From assembly GCA_945878795.1 (NCBI GenBank), contig CAMDWF010000035.1, positions 1-12,528 of the forward strand: 12,528 nucleotides of DNA, given 5' to 3'. Positions within the stretch are counted from its first letter, which is position 1, and each line of letters begins with the position of its first letter. The position numbers and the translations under genes are program-made. The notes below the pieces were generated by a model that searched no databases, was not told where the DNA came from, and saw only the letters and a program-made list of their open reading frames with translations. Positions 7,058 to 12,528 of the stretch are shown piece by piece. The stretch comes from Synechococcus sp. UW140. GTDB taxonomy: Bacteria > Cyanobacteriota > Cyanobacteriia > PCC-6307 > Cyanobiaceae.

Positions 7058-7876
7058 ATGCTTAATCCGTCAAATCCTCGCATTTCGGAATCCGACCATG
7101 AATTCCTCGCAAGATTGAACAGCCTTGACTTTGGACCCCTGGCCTACAAGTTGATGCACGCGGAAGACAGGCCGGGTCTTTCTCTTGACCAGGCCATCGA
7201 TGCCGTTAAAAAGTACAAGGGCTTCTTGTTCCTTTATCACGCTAGTCAGGGCGCTTCCATATCGCCCTCTCGTTATTTAGACTATGTTTGGCATACGCAT
7301 ATTGTCGATACGGAGCTTTATTCTGTGCAGACGGCTTATTTGTTCGGTCACTACATGCACCACTTTCCCTTTTTTGGCAAGCGGAGTGCTGATGATGAGC
7401 GCACCCTACTCGATGCGGCTCACCGCACCATGAAGGCGGCTGCTTCTTATTTCAATTGGGATGAGGATGATTGGTGTGGCACCAAGGTACCCAAGCATCC
7501 CTTCCCCCCGCGCGGGCATGCCGATCTCGTGGACGTGATCTTTCCGGCTGGGGCAAGCATTGCCGAAGGTGAAGTGAATCCGGATGTGTTTTCTTTCCAT
7601 GCGGGTAATTTCCGTTGCACGGTAGAGCACTTTGGCAGCAGTTCTCCGGTCCACAACTTGCTGCGGAAACCCAGTCGCCTAGAGGCGCTGGAGCGGCTGC
7701 TGCGGCTTCCTCCTTGGGTGGTCATCTGCAAACCGGTCGACTTCCTCAATGACATCTTCCGAGTCGTGGATATTGAGAGGCTTACTGATATTGCCAAGAC
7801 CCTGGTTGATCAGAGGCTGAGTCCCGAATCCTTTACGGCGGAAAGGGCAAGGCTTGAGCTTTGGGCTCAGCACTAG
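7058..7876 (+). CDS. GRDP-like (DUF1399-type, glycine-rich domain-containing) protein
   Basis: The 272-residue protein appears cytosolic. Residues 73-107 carry the signature I associate with the GRDP-like/DUF1399 family: LDYVWHTHIVDT (74-85), then a Tyr-rich spacer and FGHYMHHFPFFG (96-107). The WHxHxxDT and GHxxHH histidines (79, 81, 98, 101, 102) resemble a metal site, but no biochemical function is established for bacterial members as far as I know. The N-terminal part (10-70) looks helical; the region from about 110 to 272 has no motif I recognise and lacks the glycine-rich tail of plant relatives. The start at 7058 is chosen because of the AAGGAG site; the frame stays open back to 6920. 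Codons are visibly more AT-rich than in murF or the permease, which suggests later acquisition or weak codon selection. It stands alone, facing the permease gene. Confidence 0.8.
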   Translation: MLNPSNPRISESDHEFLARLNSLDFGPLAYKLMHAEDRPGLSLDQAIDAVKKYKGFLFLYHASQGASISPSRYLDYVWHTHIVDTELYSVQTAYLFGHYMHHFPFFGKRSADDERTLLDAAHRTMKAAASYFNWDEDDWCGTKVPKHPFPPRGHADLVDVIFPAGASIAEGEVNPDVFSFHAGNFRCTVEHFGSSSPVHNLLRKPSRLEALERLLRLPPWVVICKPVDFLNDIFRVVDIERLTDIAKTLVDQRLSPESFTAERARLELWAQH

Positions 7877-8109
7877 GCAGTCTCTTCGACGACAAGTAGC
7901 CGCGTTGTCTGCGAGCAGGTATGGGGCCATGGCCTGATCGCTGCTGCGCAGGCCTGAACCCCAGCTACTGCTGAACCAGGAGCAGCTCTGGCCTGGAGGG
8001 AGCTTCTAAGCGTGTCGTCGGTCCGATCAAGGAAGATCAGCTGGTCTCAGTCGGGGCCCCTGCTATTTGAAGGGATTGAACAGTGCCACACCGAAACCGT
8101 CACTGATCT
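7877..8109. other. Intergenic stretch between convergent genes
   Basis: This region separates the GRDP-like gene (+) from the permease gene (-), so both should terminate here. I see only short or imperfect inverted repeats, such as GACAA/TTGTC near 7892-7910, none followed by a T-run. No RNA gene or convincing short reading frame is visible. Confidence 0.5.
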
Positions 8110-9816
8110 CTAATCGCTTACGGATCTTCCTCCTCGGCTGGCTTGTTGAGGTGGTTGTCCTCGACGGGCCAACCAACCCAGGCTGAAAACCACCGCCATC
8201 GCCAAGTACCCCAGGGCCCAGGAAGATCCGTGTCCCCAGCCCGGATCCAGGACCGTGTCGCCTGCGGTGAAACGCCAGGCATGCAGCAGCCCGACCCAGG
8301 AGCCGGCCGCGGCGACCAGGGCGCAGAGGGCAGCCGCCAGGAAGCGCTGCTCGATCACGTAAACCAACATGGCCGCCAGCAGCATGGCGGCCACGATCTG
8401 TCCCTGCTCCAGGGCGAAGGCCCCAGCTGCCCAGACATCGGCCGCCCGCAGTGGTTCGAGCAGGGCCGGGCCAAAGGGTTGGCCGGACGGGCCGGCCCCG
8501 CCGGCCCGCAACCCCGACTTCAGCAGCATCGAACCCCAACTGGCCAGGCCGGGCAGCAGACCCAGCACCACCGCCGGTGCATGGCGGCTGGGGGTGGCCT
8601 GGAAGGCCTGGGCGGTCATCACCAAGCCGATGTAAAGCACGATCGCCATGCCCGCCTCGATCGGCACCACCTGGCCCACCAGACCCATCAGTCCCAGCAG
8701 GCAAACCAGAGCCATCACCACCCCATTGAGCCAGGCGTAGCCCAGGCGTGCCCCCATCGCCTTCCAGCCGGGATGGCCGATGTAAAGCGTGGTCGGGAAG
8801 CACGACCCGAGGCCGGCCACGGCGATCGTCGCCAGGCCGTTGATCAGCAGCGAACTGCGCACGGGGTAGCGGTCGCCGGCCGCCTCGGCGCTCTCCAGGT
8901 TTTGCAAGGAACCCAGCAGCGTAAACAGTCCCATGGGCACCGTGACCCCGATCCAGGGCAGTAGCTGGTTGCGAGCCGCCCAGAGGTCGCCAAGCCGGGG
9001 CTGGGGCAGGTGCAAGCCAACGGCCGCCTGGTTGGCCTGCCAGGTGGGGCCATCAATATGGATGAGGCCGGTGGCGCCCGCCAGGGCCACCCCCACCAGC
9101 ACCGCTAGCAAGCCCCCGGGCAGTGGCAGTTTCACGTCGCCGTAATAGGCCACCAGCACCACCGCCAGCACCGCCAGTCCCACCACCGGCACCGCGTAGG
9201 TGCGCAGCAGAAAGCCGAGGCTGATGTAGCCCAGGGCGATGCCCGCCAGGGTGGAGAGCAGGGCGGCGCGCGGCAGCCAGCGGCGCAGGGCGCCCACCAC
9301 AAACGATCCCCCGGCCTCAATCAGGCCCGAGGCCAGGCAGGCCATCAGGCCGGCCTGCCAGGAGAGTCGCACCGCCTCGGCTTCCGTTAGCCCCTGGCCC
9401 AGGGCTGCCAACTTGACGGGCAGCATCACCAGAAACACGAAGGCAAACAGGCTCACGGTGTTGATGCCAAAGGGCAGGGCCGTGCGGTCGCTGTTGCCAT
9501 CCTGGAGGGCCAGGCCCCGGGCCTGGAGGGCATAGGCCAGGTTGCCGGCCAGCATGGACAGCCCCGTAGCCGGCAGGATGATGCCAAAGATCAAGCTGTC
9601 CGGATAGCCCAGGACCGCCCGACATAAAGAGACGATCAGCAGCAGCTGGATCAGGTTGTCAAGTCCCAGCCCCAGGAAGCCATCCAGGTCGCCCCGTACC
9701 CACCAGCGGGGGCCGGTGCCGGTGGCGGGGGGGAAGTGGGCCATGACCGGGCGTACTGGGGTGTTGGCGGCCAAAGTAAGCGCGGCGCCGCTCTTTTCAG
9801 TGGCTGCTGCGTCCAT
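8110..9816 (-). CDS. NCS2-family permease (COG2252/AzgA-like nucleobase transporter)
   Basis: This 568-residue inner-membrane protein has about 12-14 hydrophobic segments. Family signs are TALPFGINTVSLFAF (112-126), the conserved QNLESAEAAGDRYPVRSSLLINGLAT stretch (from residue 305), whose ESAEAAGD motif matches the substrate-site helix region of xanthine/uracil/adenine-type permeases, and GSCFPTTLYIGHPGWKAMGAR (from 337). These indicate proton-coupled uptake of a purine or pyrimidine; the actual substrate cannot be read from the sequence. The start at 9816 overlaps the upstream SMR gene by 20 bases; Met25 (codon at 9744-9742) would avoid the overlap and still precede the conserved GDLDGFLGLGLDN, so the start is uncertain. 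The C-terminus (about 551-568) is a basic, polar tail. It is the last gene of the def-SMR-permease set. Confidence 0.85.
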   Translation of the reverse strand: MDAAATEKSGAALTLAANTPVRPVMAHFPPATGTGPRWWVRGDLDGFLGLGLDNLIQLLLIVSLCRAVLGYPDSLIFGIILPATGLSMLAGNLAYALQARGLALQDGNSDRTALPFGINTVSLFAFVFLVMLPVKLAALGQGLTEAEAVRLSWQAGLMACLASGLIEAGGSFVVGALRRWLPRAALLSTLAGIALGYISLGFLLRTYAVPVVGLAVLAVVLVAYYGDVKLPLPGGLLAVLVGVALAGATGLIHIDGPTWQANQAAVGLHLPQPRLGDLWAARNQLLPWIGVTVPMGLFTLLGSLQNLESAEAAGDRYPVRSSLLINGLATIAVAGLGSCFPTTLYIGHPGWKAMGARLGYAWLNGVVMALVCLLGLMGLVGQVVPIEAGMAIVLYIGLVMTAQAFQATPSRHAPAVVLGLLPGLASWGSMLLKSGLRAGGAGPSGQPFGPALLEPLRAADVWAAGAFALEQGQIVAAMLLAAMLVYVIEQRFLAAALCALVAAAGSWVGLLHAWRFTAGDTVLDPGWGHGSSWALGYLAMAVVFSLGWLARRGQPPQQASRGGRSVSD

Positions 9817-10126
9817 GGAGCTGCAGGATCACAACGCCGGCCGCGATCAAGCCAATGCCGACAAAGGCTCCAGCGTTAAGGCGCTCACCGTAGATGAGCC
9901 AGCCCACCAGGCTGATGCCCACCAACCCCACACCGGACCAGATCGCATAGACGAGGGCGAGGGGCAAGCGTTGGAGGCTGATCGACATCAGATAGAAAGC
10001 GCTGGCGTAGCCCAGCACCACCAACAGGCTGGGCAGGGGGCGCCTGAAGCCATCGCTGGCCTTCAAACTGGAAGTGGCCACCACCTCTGCCGCGATCGCG
10101 AGCATCAATGCGAAGGTGGCGTTCAA
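9797..10126 (-). CDS. Small multidrug resistance (SMR) family transporter, EmrE/SugE-like
   Basis: SMR proteins are four-helix inner-membrane dimers that exchange protons for cationic drugs, quaternary amines or guanidinium. The frame is open far upstream (ATG at 10348 or 10174), but those starts lie inside def. A TTG at 10126-10124, overlapping the def stop as TTGA, gives 109 residues, the normal SMR length, and places the essential Glu at position 14 (LMLAIAAEVVATSSLK) and Trp at 63 (LVYAIWSGVG), exactly as in EmrE. Four hydrophobic helices are visible at about 4-22, 33-51, 57-76 and 85-104. Tyr60 and Gly67 also fit EmrE. Whether it exports drugs (Qac type) or guanidinium (Gdx type) is not decided by the motifs I can see. 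No Shine-Dalgarno sequence is visible, consistent with coupling to def. Confidence 0.87.
   Translation of the reverse strand: MNATFALMLAIAAEVVATSSLKASDGFRRPLPSLLVVLGYASAFYLMSISLQRLPLALVYAIWSGVGLVGISLVGWLIYGERLNAGAFVGIGLIAAGVVILQLHGRSSH
10092..10099 (+). repeat. HIP1 octamer GCGATCGC
   Basis: This is one copy of the highly iterated palindrome that is overrepresented in many cyanobacterial genomes, here within the SMR coding region. One copy in about 12.5 kb of GC-rich DNA is weak evidence, but it agrees with the cyanobacterial assignment. Confidence 0.6.
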
Positions 10127-10608
10127 GCGGAAACCAGCCGATCCGGAAGCAGCACGCCATTGAGGTGGTCGCATTCGTGTTGAACGATCCGCGCTTCGAA
10201 CCCCATTACTTCTCTGTCGATCGTCTGGCCGCAAGGGCTCAGGGCGCTCAGGTGCACCCTGGAAGCTCGCAACACCGGCATCCGCATCCCTGGCACACTC
10301 AAGCAGCCTTCCCATCCCTCGGCTGTTTCGGTTCCCACCGGGGTCCATTGCGGGTTGATCAGCACGGTCTCGGGGATCGGCGGGGCGTCCGGATAACGGG
10401 GGTTGCTGGTGATGCCGAAGATCACGACCCGAAGCGGCACGGCGATCTGGGGAGCCGCCAGCCCGGCGCCATCGCGGGCGGCCATCGTGTCCCGCAGGTC
10501 GTCGATCAGGCCAGCGAGTTGTGCTGTTCCCAACAGATCAGGCGCCACGGCTGCGCTGGACTGGCCAAGGCGGGGATCGCCGAGTTGCAGGACGGGGCGA
10601 ACAGCCAT
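10123..10608 (-). CDS. def: Peptide deformylase
   Basis: Peptide deformylase removes the formyl group from the N-terminal methionine of new proteins, using a metal ion (usually Fe2+). The protein is 161 residues. All three family motifs are present: GAGLAAPQ (47-54, motif I), EGCLS (100-104, motif II, metal ligand Cys102) and QHECDH (143-148, motif III, metal ligands His144 and His148 with catalytic Glu145). The N-terminal VLQLGDPRL is also typical. The C-terminus LLPDRLVSA ends soon after motif III, without the longer helical extension of E. coli Def. The start ATG has no clear Shine-Dalgarno sequence. The gene heads the leftward set and diverges from the DedA-family gene over a 102-base gap (10609-10710). 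Its stop overlaps the probable TTG start of the SMR gene. Confidence 0.97.
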   Translation of the reverse strand: MAVRPVLQLGDPRLGQSSAAVAPDLLGTAQLAGLIDDLRDTMAARDGAGLAAPQIAVPLRVVIFGITSNPRYPDAPPIPETVLINPQWTPVGTETAEGWEGCLSVPGMRMPVLRASRVHLSALSPCGQTIDREVMGFEARIVQHECDHLNGVLLPDRLVSA

Positions 10609-10710
10609 GCAGGCAGGTTAGGGAAGTTTTGGCTTGATTGCAGCCAGGGCGGTTTCACGCCTGGGCGCTCTCGTTACTGGCGATAGGGTTCATAGGCCCG
10701 TGGCTTTTCC

Positions 10711-11376
10711 ATGACCTTCCCCCTTGCTTTTCTTGATGGCGGCTTCGACATGGCCACCCTCCAGGACGTGCTTGGGCGCTGGGGCTATCTGGTGATTTTC
10801 GCAGCCATGTTGCTGGAAAATGCTGGCGTGCCCTTGCCTGGGGAAACGGTGACCCTGCTAGGGGGTTATGCGGCCGGTAGTGGCCAGTTGAATGTTTTGG
10901 GGGTGATGGGAGCGGCCGCCGGTGGGGCGGTGTTGGGCGACAACATTGGTTACTGGGTGGGCAGGCGCTTGGGTTGGGGTTTGATCTTGAAGGTGGGCCG
11001 CTGGCTCGGCCAATCCCCGACCCAGTTGGAGAAACTGCGCGACCAGTTCCTGCGCCATGCCGGTAAATCCGTGCTGCTTGGTCGCTTCGTTGCCGTGCTG
11101 CGGGTGGTGGCCGGCCCGATGGCTGGGGCCGTCGGCATGCCCTACCCCAAGTTTTTGCTCTGCAACGTTGTCGGGGCCACCCTCTGGGCCACCACCATGG
11201 TCAGCCTGGCCTGGCTTGGTGGCCGCTGGATTCCTGTCGAACGCATGGTCAAGGGGGTCGTCGAATTTGGCCTGGGCGCCTTGGTGCTGGTGGCCCTGAT
11301 CGTGCTGTTGCCCCGTCTACTCAGTCGCTTCGAACAACGGGAGCTCAAGGGCGAGCCGCCAACGCCTGAATCATGA
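10711..11376 (+). CDS. DedA-family membrane protein (VTT domain)
   Basis: DedA proteins are inner-membrane proteins; characterised members recycle undecaprenyl phosphate or scramble or flip phospholipids, and others affect drug and pH tolerance. The 221-residue protein has family motifs in order: LLENAGVPLPGETVTLLGGY (34-53), GDNIGYWVGRRLG (76-88), and FLRHAGKSVLLGRFVAVLRVVAGPMAGAVGMPY, where Arg125 and Arg131 have the spacing of the essential arginines 130/136 of E. coli YqjA. NVVGATLWA (152-160) follows. About five hydrophobic segments are visible. The start at 10711 has no ribosome binding site; Met14 (10750) is an alternative just before the conserved ATLQDVLGRWGYLVIF. In this setting a role in lipid-carrier recycling is possible but not shown. 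Confidence 0.92.
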   Translation: MTFPLAFLDGGFDMATLQDVLGRWGYLVIFAAMLLENAGVPLPGETVTLLGGYAAGSGQLNVLGVMGAAAGGAVLGDNIGYWVGRRLGWGLILKVGRWLGQSPTQLEKLRDQFLRHAGKSVLLGRFVAVLRVVAGPMAGAVGMPYPKFLLCNVVGATLWATTMVSLAWLGGRWIPVERMVKGVVEFGLGALVLVALIVLLPRLLSRFEQRELKGEPPTPES

Positions 11377-11380
11377 GGGC

Positions 11381-11397
11381 GCCTGGGGCCGCCAGGC
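11381..11397 (+). terminator. Possible weak terminator hairpin after the DedA gene
   Basis: GCCTGG-GGCCG-CCAGGC forms a 6-bp stem with a 5-base loop starting 5 bases after the DedA-family stop. There is no T-run behind it, so intrinsic termination is doubtful and read-through into the DUF475 gene is likely. Confidence 0.28.
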
Positions 11398-11436
11398 CGC
11401 GCGGGATGATGCGCTAATCGTTTTCTGCCTGAATCG

Positions 11437-12477
11437 ATGCCCCAGCGGTATCTGCGCTATCTCATCTTCCCGCTCATCTGCTGCGCCGCAGGTCTAGCGA
11501 TCGTGATGGGCTGGCTGGGTGCCAGCGCTGCCTGGGTCACCCTGGTGTTGCTGGTGCTGGAGATCTCGCTTTCGTTTGACAACGCGGTGGTCAATGCCCG
11601 GGTGCTGGAAAAGCTCAACCCAGCCCAGCAGCGCTTTTTCCTTACCTGGGGTCTGATCATTCCCGTTTTTGGTGTGCGGCTGCTCGGTCCCCTGCTGATG
11701 GTGGCCCTGGCTGGTGGCGTTGGCCTGGGCCAGGCCTTTGATGCCGCCATCCACCACCCTGACCACTACCGCGAACTGCTGGAACTGGCCGAACCGCGCA
11801 TCTTGGCCTTCGGCGGCATGTTTTTGTTGATGGTCTTTTTGCGCTACTTCCTGGATGAGGCCAAGACCCTGCACTGGCTTGGTCCCCTGGAACGGCGCCT
11901 CAGCTCCGCCGGCCGCATTGAGGCCCTTGAAATTGCCCTGGCGCTGATACTGCTGTTGCTGCTGGTGGCTAGCCTGCCGGCGACCCTGCGCGGTGACGTC
12001 ATGGTCGCCGGCGTGATTGGCCTGGTGCTGCAGCTGCTCAGCACTTCCCTGGCCGAGGCCTTTGGCGATGAGGAGCAGGCCGGTGCCCGTCTGGCCGCCG
12101 GGGGGGGACTGATGAGCCTGATCTACCTGGAGCTGCTCGATGCCTCCTTCAGCCTTGATGGCACCATCGGTGCCTTCGCAATCACCAGCAACCTCGCCCT
12201 GATCATGGTGGGCCTGGGGCTCGGTGCCCTGTTTATCCGTTCGCTCACCTTGATGCTGAGCCGGGAAAGGGCCCTCGACCAATTGGTTTATCTCGAACAT
12301 GGTGCCCACTACGCCATCGGTGCCCTGGGTTTGTTGATGCTGGCCAGCATCTGGCTCGGCCATCAAGGGGTGCACCTGCCCGAGTGGGTCACGGGCCTGA
12401 TCGGGGTGGTCTTGCTGGCCCTGTCCCTGGCCGATTCCCTGCGCCAGCGGCGCCGCCGGCACCCTTCCCAGCACTGA
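11437..12477 (+). CDS. DUF475 family membrane protein (TerC-like superfamily)
   Basis: The 346-residue protein has about nine or ten hydrophobic segments. Two paired acidic motifs mark the DUF475 family: LEISLSFDNAVVNA (41-54, Glu42, Asp48, Asn49) and LELLDASFSLDGTIGAFAIT (231-250, Glu232, Asp235, Asp241). The same arrangement of buried acidic residues occurs in TerC/Alx proteins, which have been linked to tellurite resistance and to manganese export. Metal-ion export is therefore an inference for this protein, not a shown function. A hydrophilic loop (about 102-120, HHPDHYREL) and a basic C-terminal tail RQRRRRHPSQH are also visible. The start at 11437 is the first ATG, 60 bases after the DedA-family stop, without a clear ribosome binding site; the next residues already lead into the first membrane segment. 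Confidence 0.87.
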   Translation: MPQRYLRYLIFPLICCAAGLAIVMGWLGASAAWVTLVLLVLEISLSFDNAVVNARVLEKLNPAQQRFFLTWGLIIPVFGVRLLGPLLMVALAGGVGLGQAFDAAIHHPDHYRELLELAEPRILAFGGMFLLMVFLRYFLDEAKTLHWLGPLERRLSSAGRIEALEIALALILLLLLVASLPATLRGDVMVAGVIGLVLQLLSTSLAEAFGDEEQAGARLAAGGGLMSLIYLELLDASFSLDGTIGAFAITSNLALIMVGLGLGALFIRSLTLMLSRERALDQLVYLEHGAHYAIGALGLLMLASIWLGHQGVHLPEWVTGLIGVVLLALSLADSLRQRRRRHPSQH

Positions 12478-12497
12478 ATCCGGACCCGGCTTGAGCC

Positions 12498-12514
12498 TCC
12501 CCCCATAGGGGGGA
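12498..12514 (+). terminator. Hairpin downstream of the DUF475 gene
   Basis: TCCCCCC-ATA-GGGGGGA forms a perfect 7-bp stem with a 3-base loop, 20 bases after the stop codon. Its position suits a terminator, but no T-run follows on this strand within the window. It could also serve a gene arriving from the right on the other strand. Confidence 0.4.
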
Positions 12515-12528
12515 AGAGTCAGAGATAG

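Noticed and set aside
7940..8010. About 20 codons (RRPEPQLLLNQEQLW...) in the convergent intergenic region
   Set aside because: There is no start codon or ribosome binding site, and it is too short to be distinguished from chance.
8063..8803. Long leftward reading frame of 246 codons overlapping the permease gene
   Set aside because: It lies in another frame of the permease gene, is Gly/Arg/Pro-rich as expected for a shadow of GC-rich coding DNA, and has no recognisable motif.
10127..10348. N-terminal extension of the SMR gene back to ATG 10348 or 10174
   Set aside because: It lies wholly within def in another frame, is polar and unlike any SMR N-terminus, and moves Glu14 and Trp63 out of register.
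10642..10663. Imperfect inverted repeat in the def/DedA divergent promoter region
   Set aside because: The arms match only with a bulged base and low specificity; it is not enough to call an operator.
11494..12474. 326-codon leftward frame opposite the DUF475 gene
   Set aside because: It is Gln/His/Gly-rich, the usual antisense shadow of a Leu/Ala-rich membrane protein, and the forward frame has clear family motifs.
1..12528. Search for CRISPR arrays, tRNA genes, insertion sequences, phage or defence cassettes
   Set aside because: No regularly spaced repeats, no tRNA-like cloverleaf segments, no transposase motifs and no known defence-protein signatures were seen on either strand.

Overview
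The window looks like chromosomal DNA of a high-GC picocyanobacterium of the Synechococcus/Cyanobium type. The evidence is the order menD-menB ... glgA ... murF on one strand (an arrangement I recall from these genomes), a GlgA of the cyanobacterial KVGGM type, one HIP1 octamer (GCGATCGC), and strongly G/C-ending codons in most genes. The genus is an inference; no rRNA or tRNA gene is present to test it.

Layout. Positions 1-6458 (+) are a tightly packed run: the 3' part of menD, menB (8-base overlap), a secreted L,D-transpeptidase, glgA, a proline-rich single-pass membrane protein of unknown function, and murF (1-base overlap). These serve phylloquinone (menaquinone-type) synthesis, peptidoglycan precursor synthesis and cross-linking, and glycogen synthesis. 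A small exported-protein reading frame overlaps the murF stop by 4 bases, but it breaks after about 54 codons and seems to continue in another frame up to 6836, so it is probably a decayed gene or a sequencing frameshift. Positions 6837-7876 are visibly more AT-rich and hold one gene with a good ribosome binding site, encoding a GRDP-like (DUF1399-type) protein.

Positions 8110-10608 (-) form a compact set transcribed def -> SMR transporter -> NCS2-family permease, with 4-base and 20-base overlaps. The SMR gene most likely starts at a TTG inside the def stop, which puts its Glu14 and Trp63 in exact register with EmrE. Diverging from def, positions 10711-12477 (+) carry a DedA-family membrane protein and a DUF475 (TerC-like) membrane protein.

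The intergenic stretch 7877-8109, between convergent genes, holds nothing I can identify. I see no CRISPR array, insertion sequence, phage gene, defence cassette or biosynthetic cluster. I found no convincing undescribed system. The items most worth a second look are the broken gene after murF, the AT-richer GRDP-like gene, the unknown gene between glgA and murF, and the def-SMR-permease operon.
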